Shown: piece by piece, positions 1 to 11,621 of the stretch
Position numbering within the stretch: position 1 is the stretch's first letter
How the letters are laid out: each line of letters starts with the position of its first letter
Assembly: GCF_023159225.1 (NCBI RefSeq)
Contig: NC_063161.1
Coordinates: 118,399,958-118,463,957 of the forward strand
DNA length: 64,000 nt
Origin: Perognathus longimembris pacificus
Lineage: Eukaryota; Chordata; Mammalia; Rodentia; Heteromyidae
Reading direction: 5' to 3'
Translations under genes and position numbers: made by a program
The notes under the pieces: model-generated
What the model saw: only the letters and a program-made list of their open reading frames with translations
The model's database searches: none
What the model was told of the DNA's origin: nothing

Positions 1-36
1 CCAGTAGTGCACACAGACACACAGGCACAGACACAG

Positions 37-118
<82 letters not shown>
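1..118. repeat. Compound microsatellite (TC)n then (AC)n
   Basis: A degenerate CA-rich lead-in (1-40) is followed by about 26 uninterrupted TC units (41-92) and about 13 AC units (93-118). The tract is cut by the window edge only in its degenerate part. A long pyrimidine/purine mirror run next to alternating AC is the composition that can adopt triplex and Z-form DNA; that is known chemistry, not something shown here. Confidence 0.97.
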
Positions 119-123
<5 letters not shown>

Positions 124-1600
124 ATGCTCCTATGATTTAGAGATAGGTCTGTTCCACAGATACATCTCTGATAGATTCTACCTTCTTTCAGATTCTATGA
201 ATATAGAAACAATATGATTTATAACTAAATTCCAGGAATTGAGAAGACATAGAACAGTTACATTTGGAGACTTAAGAATAAGCACCACCACCAATAACAA
301 CAACAACAACAAAAAAGCAACAACACCCAAATACCAATTTCTTTGGATTTTAGACATGAAAGATTAGTGAAGTCCAGCCTATTTTCTGGGCTTTCTAATA
401 TCTAAACATGATGTCCTTGTTGTAAATGTGATGTCACCGCCTTGCCTTTGCACATTACCCAAAGGGCAGGTGTATAATCCTGAACAAATTAGGAAGGTAG
501 TTTGGTTCTTCACACCCACAGTGCTGAGCCTCTGGTGGTTTCCTGCCACCAAATTACTGCCAATTTCTGGTAGGCAAATAGAAATAGTATTCTCTTTCTA
601 AAATGTATGGAGACTGGCTTTCTATTTAATGATTTCAGAGAGTTGTTTTATTAGAGGAGAGCAAAGACTTTCCAAAGAAAAAGCCTCTTTTGAAGAAAGA
701 ATTTGTAGTGTTTACATTCCTCCAAAGCCCAAGAATCTTATATTTGAGAGCAGTGGATGAAAAGTATTTACATTAACTCTGAAAGGTGAGAGATTTGAGA
801 ATTATGATTTTATAGGCTTGGGAGGCTAAATCATGAAAAATGTAAGAAAGCAAAATATTGGTTTGCATTTAGAAAATGGGAGGTAGGAGAGTCCCTGGAA
901 TTCTCCACCCTGAAGTCCCTGCAATTATTCCATCCTGAAGTCTTTTCACAGACTCCTGTTAATTCCATACAATTAAGAGACAGTAGCTCTGAGAGACTCT
1001 TCAACTGCACATTGACATCACAAATTTAGGACTTGTTCAATATAATATTTTCCTTTTGGATAAATCTCTGCTCCTCCCAGAAGGTGCTGTTTATGGAGGA
1101 AGAAATAAATTCTCACTATAGCTTCTCAACCCTTATATGTGTATCTGTCCGTTCTCGGTGTTACTCCATTTGGGGAGTTTTCTTTCCCTTTTTCAATGTA
1201 GAGAGGAGAGGGAATGGGCTAAGTAGCTGCACCTGGGATCACTGAGAACCTTCCCAGCTTATTCCTAAACAGCCCATCACAGCAGCCCCAGGACATAGCT
1301 GAGAGCAGGGCTTCCTTATAGTGGATCTGGGAACATTCTACAGAATATAAAATCCATCAGACCATAAACCATGTTCCCCACTTCTGTTATCTACAGTCAG
1401 CTTAGGACTTGTGTTCTCCTGTTTCTAAGAGCAGATTTAAAACAGGTGGCATTTTGCCACCTGGCATTTTGTCTTGAAAATGGAAAGGAAGTCCTTGACT
1501 CAGAGCTTAGGGTCCAAGAGTCAAACAGATCTGTGTACCCATCTGAAGTTCATGGCGGATAATATTTTAGTCTTCTTTAGTCTCAGAAATATGTAGCCTT
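119..1600. other. Unique, gene-less sequence
   Basis: No SINE, LINE or LTR signature is recognisable. It contains a short (AAC)n run at about 293-327. The two small open frames near 1033-1245 and 1371-1562 show no recognisable protein features and look like chance frames. Confidence 0.6.
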
Positions 1601-1761
1601 GCTGGGTGCCAGTGGTTCATACCTGTAATCCTAGCTACTCTCATCTCTAATAAACCACTCAAAAAGTGGTAGAGAGCTAGTCTTGAGCACAAAGAGGCTC
1701 AGGGACAGTACCCAGGCCCTGAGTTCAAGCCCTTCAACTGACAAAAAAGAAAAAGAAAAAA
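1601..1761 (+). repeat. B1-Geo dimeric SINE, internally deleted
   Basis: The 7SL-like head reads GCTGGGTGCCAGTGG and runs to CCTAGCTACTC. The sequence then jumps to the TCTCTAATAAACCAC linker and the right monomer (GTGGTAGAGAGCTAG to TGAGTTCAAGCC), ending in an A-rich tail. The second half of the B1 monomer is missing. Confidence 0.88.
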
Positions 1762-2859
1762 TGTAGCCTGATTCTTAGGCAGTGAACTTCAGGTGCCTCA
1801 GACTTCTTAGCTGTGACAAGCTTAGTACCACTCCTGCAATTGCAGAGAGCCCCAGGTCCTCTGACTTCCACCTCCTTGAACTCAAAAGTCCCACTCCGGA
1901 TTCTACTTGCCTCTGCCTGTAAAAACAAAGAGAGCAGAGAGAGTGACAGGCTGATATCATGTTTTCTTTCATGAGTAGTATTATTTTGCATGGTTCTGTG
2001 CAAATTCCTTTGGGAGAGGAAAGACATAGAGAGTCATCCAGAAGACAGCAGGCAGATCACAGGCAAAGGAGGTATAAAGTGCTCCTCAAGGCCACCCATG
2101 CCAGGATAACTGAGGGCCCTCCTTGGTTTCCAGATTCTTTCTGTTTGTTCATTACTTATTTTCCTCTTTCCCTAGAGACTATTTTCAATTACTTCCTTTT
2201 CTTTGAGTGGCAATCTCCTTGTGAGATTGGCTCCATTTCCTTGAATAATTTCTCTGGGCATCTGAGAGTAGCTAACTATGGAGAATGCTGTGTTCTCAGC
2301 TTTTGGGCATCTCTAGGCTTACCCGTGATCACCCTCTCATTTTCAATTCATGGTGAGACCAGAGAAGGAACTGGTTTGGGTTGCTGGTGGTCGCTGAGAG
2401 AAGTAGGGTGTCATACAAGGCACACTTAGAGACTCTCTGAGCCCTCAGAACACTGGGGTCCAAGGCTGAATTAAAAATTCTCACTTTAAGGGAGGAAACC
2501 TACAGATAAATTATTTAACCTAATTCCTTGGCACTGCTCTGAAGAAAGCTATAGCACTCACCAGGATATCTAAGGCTGAATGCTTTCAGATCAGGGTTGA
2601 GCCAGTCACTCACTATTTCTTTTGTGGAAGAAACACCTGTAGAGATGGAGTGGCAGCTGCTGCCATCCTTTGGTGGTTTATACTGATAGGAAATGTGGCC
2701 AACTTTTACAAAGGCTCTTTAGTGAGACCTCAGACCCAGGGCCACATTCTGTTTTGTTCTTTTTTGAGTCCCACACAAACAGTATGAGTTAAGCTAACTC
2801 ATCATTCTCGTAATATTTATCAGGTAACTAGAGGGGGTATTTGAATTTAATTTTTGTTT
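1762..2859. other. Unique, gene-less sequence
   Basis: No repeat family recognised. The 156-codon plus-strand open frame at 1959-2429 is the longest in the window but has no domain, signal peptide or biased composition suggesting a gene. It is probably chance, and I could not rule out an untranslated exon. Confidence 0.5.
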
Positions 2860-2932
2860 ATCTTGGTGCTGGGGGATTAAGCCCAGGCATATTAAACATG
2901 CCCCATACCACCTACTTAGAGCCTCAGCTGTT
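2860..2932 (-). repeat. tRNA-like (ID/Geo-type) SINE monomer, old
   Basis: TTGGTGCTGGGGGATTAAGC followed by a degraded PolIII B-box/A-box order matches the reverse strand of the tRNA-like monomers seen elsewhere in the window. It ends around GAGCCTCAGCTG. It is diverged and lacks a clear tail. Confidence 0.6.
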
Positions 2933-3043
2933 AAAATTTAGCTCTTATTTATCTTTATTTGAAACAAAACAGCACTTAAGTACCTTTCTCACTTTGGTTA
3001 AAACCATTCTTTGGTTCAAGTGTATGTAAAAAAGATAGCAATT

Positions 3044-3284
3044 GCCCGGCACTGGTGGTTGACATCTGTAATCCTAGCTAACCAGGAAGCTGAGATCTGA
3101 GGATCGCAATTAGAAGCCAGACTGGGCAGGAAAGGCTATATGATTCTTACCTGCAATCAACCATCTAAAAACCAGAAGTGGTTCTGTGGCTCAAAGTGGT
3201 AGAGCACTAACCTTGACCAAAAGAGCTCAAGAACAGCACCCAAACCCTGGGTTCAAGCTCCATGACTGACAAAAGAAAAAAAGA
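3044..3284 (+). repeat. B1-Geo dimeric SINE
   Basis: Essentially full length. The GCCCGGCACTGGTGG head and B1 body (CTGAGATCTGAGGATCGC) are followed by the linker ATCAACCATCTAAAAACC. The tRNA-like right monomer (GTGGCTCAAAGTGGTAGAGC to GGGTTCAAGCTCCATGACTG) and an A-rich tail complete it. Confidence 0.93.
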
Positions 3285-4238
3285 ATAGGTAGCAATGATT
3301 TTATTTTCTAACATGATATTCTTTCCTTGTATTCATTATTCATACTGATGAGCAAAACTCATCAAACTTCAATCTCACCTAAACTCCCCAACTTCCCTTG
3401 CTAAAGATAGAAATAAGAAAATTGCCCTCTTGCTCTCAAATAATTATTGAAGATTTCCCCCTTTGCAGGATGAGAGCTATGTTCTTATAACTATTGGTAT
3501 GACCCCCCAATCATTATTTGACAGACATTATTTTCTAAATCAAGAGTTTATGCTTAAGCTGGACATATTGAATTGTAATTTGTTTTAATATCCAAACTAA
3601 AAATAACTTGTGCAGTGGGCAAGACCCCAGATGTGTTTTGTCAGTCTCTTTTTCACTTAATGTCTAAAGCTTTATGTATTTAAGGAAAATTTTATCCATG
3701 TGTTTCTCATTTATTTACACTTAACTCATCAGCCTGTTTAGTATGAGTTATTTGAAGTCCAAGAAGCCTTTTTAACCATTTTATATGCTTATTTTATGTT
3801 CCTATGAAATGGGAAGTCATTTTATGCCAAAAGACCAACTGTGTGAAGTCTAGCACCATCATTCACCAAATATTTACCTCTAAAATTTCATATTTTTACT
3901 TAAAAATCTGAACAATAAATTTCTCAGTTCATCTGAGATTGACCAAGATTGACAAGATCACAGACAATCATTACGTTCAGCAATTCTGTATTTTGTTTAA
4001 AGAGAGCCTTAAATGCAAAAAAAAAAATTGGGTCAGCATCTTCAAATAGATATAGGTCAAGTATTCATCCCAAAGAAAGCCAATCACTGATAATTTCCAT
4101 GTAAGTTTTCTGTATATAGTTAGAGAAATTGCCCTGTCAGCAAATCGACTCAACTTCACAGGCATCTAATCAATAAGTTTTATATTTGGTATTTCACCAG
4201 GAAACTACTTCCTCAATGGGTGGTTCCTTATCTGTGCC
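3285..4238. other. Unique AT-rich sequence
   Basis: No recognisable repeat or coding signal. A 62-codon minus frame at 3977-4165 has no supporting features. Confidence 0.55.
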
Positions 4239-4440
4239 TTTTTTTTTCTAGTTGTGGGGCTTGAACTCAGGGCCTGGACTCTGTCCCTGGGCTCTTTTGT
4301 TCAAGGGTAGAACTCTACCACTTTGAGCCACAGTGCCTTTTCTGGTTTTCTGGTGGTTAATTGGAGATGAGTCTCAGGGACTTTCCTGCCCTGGGTGGCT
4401 TTGAACCGTGATCCTCAGATCTCAACTTTCTGCTTTTCTA
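4239..4440 (-). repeat. B1-Geo dimeric SINE
   Basis: Reverse-strand copy. A T-run is followed by the right monomer (GGGGCTTGAACTCAGGGCC to CACTTTGAGCCACAGTGCC), the GGTGGTTAATTGGAGATG linker and the B1 body ending CCTCAGATCTCAA. The outermost B1 head is eroded. Confidence 0.9.
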
Positions 4441-4890
4441 GATTTCAATGTTTCAGATGATAAGGAACTTATTACAGTTATTTACATCATTCAGCATGTT
4501 GATACACTGGAGGTTTGTTTATGCTGTTCAGCATGGCCACTCTGCCCTAAGAGCCCTGGCAAATTACACAGATAAGAAGATGGATGTTGCATATGACTGA
4601 AGTGCAGGCAGATAGTGGAACTGGGCAGTGTAGTTGATGTCATTGAGTTTCTGTCCATTCTTTCCTTGACCTACCTGAGTTCACTTGTTGCGTGAGCACT
4701 TAGAAATTGAGTCCAGGGTATGTCCTCAAGGACAATTTCTGTAAGTAGGAATTGGGGTCTTCAGAGCTCTTCAATCTCCTGCTGTGATAATATTAAGATA
4801 TTTTCCATAGTTTCTCAGGGAGATAACAAGGAGAAATGAGAATGAACTGACCCCTGTTTGGGTGTCTTTTCTCTCTCATCTCATTTTTTC
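4441..4890. other. Unique sequence
   Basis: No repeat or gene signal recognised. Confidence 0.5.
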
Positions 4891-5125
4891 TCACCGGTGC
4901 TTTTTTTTTTTTTTTGCCAGTCCTGGGCTTGGACTCAGGGCCTTGAGCACTACGGTCCCTGGCTTCCTTTTGCTCAAGGCTAGCACTCTACCACTTGAGC
5001 CACAGTGCCACTTCTGGCCATTTTCTATATATATGGTGCTGGAGAATCAAACCCAGAGCTTCATGTACATGAGGCAAGCATTCTTGCCAGTAGGCCCATA
5101 TTCCCAGCCCCCTCACTGGTACTTT
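4891..5125 (-). repeat. IDL-Geo dimeric SINE with target-site duplication
   Basis: A T-run (4901-4915) is followed by the right monomer in reverse (GCCAGTCCTGGGCTTGGACT), then the tRNA-Ala-like left monomer (GGTGCTGGAGAATCAAACCC to CATATTCCCAGCCCC). Flanking duplications TCACCGGTGCTTT (4891-4903) and TCACTGGTACTTT (5113-5125) differ at two positions, implying moderate age. Confidence 0.93.
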
Positions 5126-5384
5126 CTGATATCATCTCCCTAAAACTACCTGTACTTCAATACCTGTCTCATCACTTCTTTGGGGATAAGCACAGGTTAG
5201 AGCACCCAGAAAACCAATTGTTACAATATAGCAATATAGTGACATAAGCTGTAACAGAAGCTTGCAGAGTAGAAAGAGACAATAGTAAAATACAGAGAGA
5301 AGTTTCTTCATTTAATACGGGTTCGTGGATGGATTTACTAGTTCAGCGTTAAGTTATCCTTCTAGTTTAGGTCTTATGTAGCTT

Positions 5385-5475
5385 ATGTCTATTCATTGAT
5401 GTATTGCTAGAGCCTGGAGCAGGCTCTGGCATATGAGAGAGAGCATGATATATATTCATTGGATAAATGAAAAAT
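5385..5475 (+). repeat. L2/MIR-type 3' end, ancient
   Basis: The order 'TTGCTAGAGCCTGGAGCAGG ... GGCATATGAGAGAG ... CATTGGATAAATGAA' follows the typical 3' end of L2/MIR elements (last 'GCCTGGCACATAGTAGG...TGAATGAA' block). Short and diverged. Confidence 0.4.
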
Positions 5476-5568
5476 TTTCATCAAAAGAAAATAGGTTTCT
5501 AAAAATGACAATCACTTGTAAGGTTAACCAGTTAGTAATTGGCAAGTTGTCAGGAAATCATAGCTATT

Positions 5569-6024
5569 CTTTTTGTGTGTATGCGTGTGGTACTAATGCT
5601 TGATATTAGGTCTTCATGCCTGCCTAGGCTAGCACTCTGCTGCTTGAGCTATGTCTCCACCTTTTTTGTTCTGAATATTTTAAAGGTAGGGTTTCACCTT
5701 TTGTCCAGAAAATCCTGGACCTCAATCTTTCTATATATCCTTTCCACCATAGCTGGGACATCCGGCACACACCACCCCAGGTTTTTGTTTTTCTGTTGAA
5801 ATGGGAGTTTCATAATCATTTTTTCTGACTGGCGTGGAGCTACAGTACTCCCTCCTGATTGCTGGATCCCAAGAATCTGAGATGACTGTGTGCACTACCA
5901 CATCGAGCTACTAGTTGGGATAGAGTCTTATGAATTTTTGCCAGAGCTGGCCTTAGACTGTGACCCTTCTGATCTCTGCTTCCTGAGCAACTGGGATTAT
6001 AGGTGTGAACTACTATGCCCAAAC
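5569..6024 (-). repeat. Composite tri-monomer SINE (B1-B1-tRNA-like)
   Basis: On the reverse strand a tRNA-like monomer (GGTACTAATGCTTGATATTA to TTGAGCTATGTCTCCACC) abuts two successive B1-like monomers. The first ends CATAGCTGGGACATCCGGCA and the second ends GCAACTGGGATTATAGGTGT. All three are diverged, so the element predates the Geo dimers. Two further copies lie at about 14180 and 17705. Confidence 0.75.
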
Positions 6025-6025
6025 C

Positions 6026-6654
6026 AGTTGTTATAATATCTAGTTAAGGACTGATCCCCTAACTTACACTGAATGCATATGAAGTTAGCTAGAAGACTGT
6101 GGAGATTAGTCATGTAATATGTGCAAAAGCTGAGTTCTGAGGGAGTATGATGTATTCTGCAAAACAATTCACTTAGATCTGATTAGATTGTAAGGTGCAG
6201 GTGATAATTGAAAAGAAACAGATTAAGAGTCATAAAGACAGCAACTGTAAGACATGGTAGACCATCTGAGGCATGTGGGCAATCTGGGACTAATGGCAGG
6301 AATTGTTGATGTAGTAGTATATAATGGAAAGATTTTGACCATGGATAATAACTACATCTTAGAAAAAATTAGCTGTGGTGAAAAGCAAAGCTATTTGACT
6401 TGAATGGCTATTCAGCATCACTCCACTAAAACTACTCTCTCTAAGTGTTTCCAAGCATGAAATCCAATTCATATCTTTTAGTCTTCTTGTTACTTTACCT
6501 CTCAATGGCATGTGTTAATGATTAAGACCTTACCTCTTTGACCCTCTCAGAGTCTACCTTTCTCCTAATCTCTTGTCTCTTAGTGTTTCTTATGAATCTT
6601 AACGTATCTCAAACTCCCATCCTATGCCCTCCAATTATGCCTTAAACATTCTCT
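6026..6654. other. Unique sequence
   Basis: No repeat or gene signal recognised. 6535-6650 is pyrimidine-rich and may be a very old L2 remnant, not supported well enough to call. Confidence 0.45.
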
Positions 6655-6765
6655 AACTTAATGAACTTGAGAAGGTTAATTAACCTCTCTGTGCCTCCAT
6701 TTTCTCATTCTCAAAGCAGAACAATAGTACATACTTCATAAAGTTGTTTAGTTCTATACTGATAT
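6655..6765 (+). repeat. MIR fragment
   Basis: GAACTTGAGAAGGTTAATTA followed by CCTCTCTGTGCCTCCATTTT, then an 'AACAATAGTACATACTTCATAAAGTTGTT' block, matches the core and 3' part of the mammalian MIR consensus. Confidence 0.75.
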
Positions 6766-6819
6766 CATATGATTAACTTACAATTCTTTTATGATTATAT
6801 CGGCATCATCAGTTTAAAA

Positions 6820-7043
6820 TGTGCTTAATGGGCTGGGAATATGACCTAGTGGCAAGAGTGCTCGCCTTGGATACATGAAGCCCTGGGTTCGATTCCCCAG
6901 CACCACATATATAAAAAAACAGCCAGAAGTGGCACTGTGGCTCAAGTGGAAGAGTGCTAGCCTTGAGCAAAAAGAAGCCAGAAACAGTGCTCAGGCCCTG
7001 AGTCCAAGGCCCAGGACTGGCAAAAAAAAAAATTGTACTTAAT
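6820..7043 (+). repeat. IDL-Geo dimeric SINE with target-site duplication
   Basis: Full-length forward copy. The left monomer (GGCTGGGAATATGACCTAGT; B-box GGTTCGATTCCCC) is joined by CACATATATAAAAAAACAG to the right monomer (GTGGCTCAAGTGG to AAGGCCCAGGACTGG). The A-tail ends at 7032. Flanks TGTGCTTAAT (6820-6829) and TGTACTTAAT (7034-7043) differ by one base. Confidence 0.95.
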
Positions 7044-7109
7044 AATTAGAGTTAATATTGAGAAGTCTCAGGACAGTAATTACCATATAGTGAGCATAAT
7101 TTGAATATT

Positions 7110-7345
7110 TATTTCTCACCTCCCATAGTTCTGCTCTTTTGCCTCTATGAGGTAAGCAGTTTAATTCACCAAATGTTCTCTATACTGCATCCAGCACTCT
7201 TATCACAAGCCTAGAAGCAAGTTCCTTCATACCACTCTTCATGGACTGGAACCTGTAAGACCATGAACCAAAACAACCCTTTCCCCTCTATAAGTTAATT
7301 ATCTCAGGCATTTTCTTATGGTAATAGAAAGATGACTAGCACATT
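7110..7345 (+). repeat. MaLR-type LTR, 3' portion
   Basis: GGACTGGAACCTGTAAGACC, 'TATAAGTTAATTATCTCAGGCATTTTC' and GGTAATAGAAAGATGACTAG follow the 3' end of MaLR LTRs in rodents. The 5' boundary is uncertain. Confidence 0.65.
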
Positions 7346-8574
7346 ATCTTCACTGAGATGCTCAAGATCTATCTTCTCTTATTATACATTCTTCATACCA
7401 GCTCTGTTTCAAGAATTATACCAATGACTTATTCAAATCAGAGCCTGAGATTGTGGCTTCTTCTGCCTCAACCTGCACCCTTCACCATCCACCCCGTTAA
7501 CTCTGTTCATGTTTTGGACCATGTCACCCTGTCTCCAATCTTGCCTGCTACATTTTGGTATACAGCTGCTTGTGCTTTGTATGTGTATGCATATCGTGTG
7601 CATGCAGCTAGAGTTGTCACATATTGCCAGTTCACAAGAAACATCAGAGAAAATTTGAGTACGGTGGGATAACTGTTGTACATGAAGGCAAAAGCAGTTC
7701 CAAAGCCAGTGGTGAGGGCTGGTGGGGATGTGGGTGTCAGAAATCAATGGAGGCCTAAAGAGGCAGAGAAAATTCTCTCTTTTGTGTTGTAAGGCAAGTC
7801 AAGAGCATTTGGATGTAAGTGGCCATGGTCAGATTTCTGCATCAGGGACGTTTGCTGATACCTGCTATGTATTCATTAGTTGTCAGCCATAATTCAATCA
7901 AGTGAGAGTGTTTGCCTAGAAAGGGCTCTATTTCACACAAACTTGCCAGGTTTCACACAAAAAAACACACAAAACTTTAAATCGGTCAGCTGAACTTGGT
8001 TTATGAATTGCTAGAAATCCCTAGATAGATTCCCATCAATTCGAAACATCACAGACAATCCTGTATTTGCAGTGGGCTTTGAGTTATTCATGAAATCCTA
8101 TTGAACATCTTTTTTGCATTAATTTAGTGATATTTCTCACTGACGTCAAGGTGATGAAAAATAACACTAAACCTTACTTGGCTGGACTGTGGAGAGCTTG
8201 GAAATTCACCAGGCATGCCGCAGGCAATTTCTGGAAGGCAGGCAGGAAGGCAGGCAGAGGGACCCAGCGTGCCTCACAAACTAACTCAGAGATGAGCTGG
8301 AAGAGAAGCAAGTCTACAATTATGGGAATAAAACTCAAAAACATTTAAGAGCTGCCAGCAGTTTCTGAAAAGCTATAAAAACTATGAAAACCATGCACCA
8401 AAGGCAGGAGTATGCAGAACAAGGCATGTTTTAAAGGAGAAAAATCAGTATTTTATTTATTGAATAAATATGGCTAGAGGTTTTAGTGTGTTCAGGGACA
8501 CATTTCTAATGATTTTATGAATATTAATCAGTTTAATATTAGTATTAATGATCAAGCCCAGGATGAGCAGTATG
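7346..8574. other. Unique sequence
   Basis: No repeat family recognised. Overlapping 104-codon frames on both strands (7358-7747) shadow each other and have no domain. A small GGAAGGCA/GGCAGGCA direct repeat sits at about 8232-8258. Confidence 0.5.
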
Positions 8575-8690
8575 ATTAGTTTTATTTTATACACAGTGAT
8601 GTTATAGCTGAGAGTTGTAGCTTGCTTATAGTCTCAAAGCTGGGATTGTTGTGGGGTTTAAATCTAATCGAGCTTGGATGCAGATGCTAC
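8575..8690 (-). repeat. MIR-like fragment
   Basis: The order 'TTTTATACACAGTGATG..GCTGAGAG..GTAGCTTGCTTATAGTC..AGCTGGGATTG' resembles the reverse strand of MIR (cancelled 'GATGAGGAAACTGAGG ... ACTTGCCCAAGG'). Strongly diverged. Confidence 0.4.
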
Positions 8691-9269
8691 ACTGTTCATC
8701 ACCATCAATCTATCCCACAAGTCAAAGCAAAGAGTATTTCTTTTCAGGCAAAAAAAATCTGTTATCTTGGATAGTATCTGTGAATGTATATTCTACTTTG
8801 AATAGTATCTGAACATGATCATTTATGGGCAATTAATGAGCTGATCATAGTGACAGATAGTTGTCAAAGAGAATAGCTTCAAGAAAGATAAGCAGAAAGA
8901 GAAGACAAATATGGGAATTGCTTTTACATAGGATTTGTCTCTTGAGACATACATTTTGAGGGGGAATAAAACTTTTAGATTTCTATCTGTCATAATGGTT
9001 ATTCTCAGTGAGATTTGCATCTCAGACAAAGGATCTCAGTTCCTGGGATATTGTTGACACACATATCTGTCTCTGTCAGGTTTATATGTTACTTAGAAGG
9101 TCTTCTACTCAAGTGCTATAGCAGCTCTCTCCATCCTATCATTGGTTTGCAGCAGACAGTGGTTATCTCACAAGTCATATAGGTTGTTGTATAGGGAGCC
9201 TATCCTTTAGATAGTAGGTGTCTTATTTGGTGGGCAAAATACTTGCAATTTTTATTAAAATGTCATAGT
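8691..9269. other. Unique sequence
   Basis: No repeat or gene signal recognised. Confidence 0.5.
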
Positions 9270-9990
9270 TTAAGTGCAAACTTCTGTCCTCAGTTCTACT
9301 AATTGTCTTCTTGACCTCTTCTCTGCTAATGGGTATCTCAAACTTAAATGCTTGTAACAGCCATCTTCCTGTGCATATCTATCCCCCTCCTTGGCTGAGG
9401 AATTCCATTCTTCAAGTTCAAATACCTATACCTTGGAGTCATTTTTATATCTCTCTTTTGTCATGCTTCAGTTGTGGATCCTGTCTCCATTGTCAGAGTA
9501 TGATCAGAATCCAACTCAGTCCTATTTTACCTCATGTTGCCATCTTGTTTTGAACTACCTTCTTCTCCTACTTGTGTCACTATAAGAATCCCAGTGCTTG
9601 TTCTTTAGCCTCTATTCAGCAGCCAGAAAAAAATTCCAGCAAAAATATGTCATACAATGTCATTACTCTGATAAAATACCTGTGGTAGATCTCCTCATCA
9701 GAGTTAACTTCCAAGGATTTAAAATGGCTTCCAAGGTGTGGAAACAGCTGGCCTCCATTCCAGCCCCTCTTGATACTTCCACCTTTCTTCTTTGTATCCA
9801 TAAGCACATGCTTGTCAGGGATCATTTGCAGTGGCTGGTTTCTACTGTTTAGAAAGCTCTTCCTCCCAATAGACAAGTCTCTTCAACTTTCTTTAAGCCT
9901 GAACTCACTCTGTTAATGAGTTTTCCTATCTTAATAAAATAAGACTTTTCTAAGATTCCCAAGATCCCTTCTGTTTTCTTTGTCCAAGAG
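9270..9990 (+). repeat. LINE2 fragment (ORF2 3' part)
   Basis: The successive blocks 'TTGGAGTCATTTTTATATCTCTC', CTCTATTCAGCAGCCAG, 'CTCATCAGAGTTAACTTCCAAGG', AAAATGGCTTCCAAGG and GAAAGCTCTTCCTCCC occur in the order of the L2 reverse-transcriptase 3' coding region. Short open frames in the stretch (80-86 codons) are decayed remnants. Confidence 0.7.
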
Positions 9991-10013
9991 CTTACCTCCT
10001 AACAAAAATATGA

Positions 10014-10300
10014 TTGCTAGTCATTCCTCAGAACCTGTGGGGGATTTGTTCCAGGACCCCTCACAGAAAACCAATACAAGAATGCTCAAATACCTTATAT
10101 AAAATGGTGTAATACATGCAGGTGACCCATGTGTATCCTCCTATATGTGTTCAATTATTTCTAGACTATTTAGAATTCCCATATAGTGTAAATGTCACAT
10201 TAAGCAATTGATTTACTATTTGTTTTGGAAAATAATGACAAGAAAAATGTACATGTTCAGTATAGACAGTATTTTCTTCTGCATATTATTTTTTGGTTCA
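10014..10300 (+). mobile_element. MER2 DNA transposon (TcMar-Tigger), non-autonomous
   Basis: CTGTGGGGGATTTGTTCCAG, AATGCTCAAATACCTTATAT, ATAAAATGGTGTAATACATG, AATAATGACAAGAAAAATGT and ACATGTTCAGTATAGACAG match the MER2 consensus in order. The 5' terminus TAGTCATTCCTCAG corresponds to its inverted repeat. The 3' terminal repeat is eroded. MER2 carries no transposase. Confidence 0.82.
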
Positions 10301-10415
10301 CATATATTTTATTCATGCTTCTTCAGTGCCCAATCACAATGCAATATTGTGACTGTGTTCTTTTTTAAAAACTGTAATTTTTAATTCGATGGGAAAAGAA
10401 GAGACTTTTGGAAGC

Positions 10416-11328
10416 CCTACTACATTGTTGGTAGGAATGTAAACTTGTTCAACCACTTTGGAAAGTGTTATGGAGGTTCCTCAGAAGGCTAAACATAGAG
10501 CTCCCCTACGACCTAACAGCCAAAGTGGGGCATCTACCCAAAAGATTACAAGCAAGACCACACTAAAGCCAGCAGCACAACTATGGTCATCGCAGCACAA
10601 TTTGTCATTGCTAAAATATGGAACCAACCCAGATGCTCCTCAATAGATGAGTGGATCAAGAAAATGTGGTACATATACACAATGGAATTTTATGCCTCTA
10701 TCAGAAAGAATGACACTACCCCATTTGTAAGGAAATGGAAGGACTTGGAAAAAAATCATACTAAGTGAAGTGAGCAAGACCCAAAGAAACATGGACTCTA
10801 TGGGTTCCCTCATAGGGAATAATTAGTACATATCTAGGGTAATCACAGCAGAAGATCACAATAGCTCAATAGCTATGCCCTTATGAACACATAAGATGAT
10901 GCTAAGCGAAATGAAATCCACGTTATGGAAACAAGTGATATAACCATTGTTGTAGTTATGTTCAACATGCCATGTGAAACTGTATCTTTTTTTTCCTCTC
11001 ATATTCCCTTCCAATGCTTTTATTCCTGTTATCACTGTAATTGATTCTAGTACCCCAGATACTGTATATATGTGTATTGGAACTAGGGAAGGGAAAGGGA
11101 ATACCAACATCGAGAGACAAAGGATAAAAAGACAAACCACTGCAATAGTGATACTTACAAAACCAATTAGTATAAACAACTGTACAACTCATGGGGGGAT
11201 GTGAGGAGGGGGGAGATGGGGGAAAAATGAAGAAGGTGGTAACAAGTTGGATAAGAAATGTACTTGCCTTACATATGAAACTGTAACCTCTCTGTACTTC
11301 ACTTTGACAATAAAGAAGAAAAAAACAA
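10416..11328 (+). mobile_element. L1 3' end (ORF2 C-terminus + 3' UTR), 5'-truncated
   Basis: Starts at TACATTGTTGGTAGGAATG, inside L1 ORF2, and ends with 'CTCTGTACTTCACTTTGACAATAAAGAAG' plus an A-rich tail. The ORF2 C-terminus is split by a frameshift. One frame (10583-10768) still shows IAKIWNQPRCSSIDEWIKK and MWYIYTMEFYASIRKND, typical of the ORF2 tail. The 3' UTR contains a G-rich stretch at about 11192-11222. A dead copy. Confidence 0.93.
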
Positions 11329-11621
11329 TCCAAAAAACCAAAAACCTATGGTAAAAATTTCACCAGCACTTGGTCATTATTCTTTCAGGAGTGTAAATGT
11401 GATGTTGATCTAAAATACTTCCATTCCAGGATGGTGTCAAATATGTCTAGCTTTTGAGTTCAATACTCAGAATATGGAATTAAATTTCAGTTTTCTTATG
11501 GAACGTCTTGCTCAAAAAATTGCTCTGACGTTAGTATAATAAGAACAGTTAAATCTATGAATGAAGACTAGCTACAATTAATATATATATATTACCATTT
11601 AATACCTTATTATTATGACTG
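11329..11621. other. Unique sequence
   Basis: Nothing recognised apart from a short (TA)n at about 11580-11593. Confidence 0.5.

Noticed and set aside
1959..2429. 156-codon open frame, the longest in the window
   Set aside because: No domain, no signal peptide, no splice context, composition like the surrounding DNA; likely chance. Kept only as a note under unique sequence.
10996..11333. 123-codon minus-strand frame
   Set aside because: Lies antisense to the L1 3' UTR; shadow frame.
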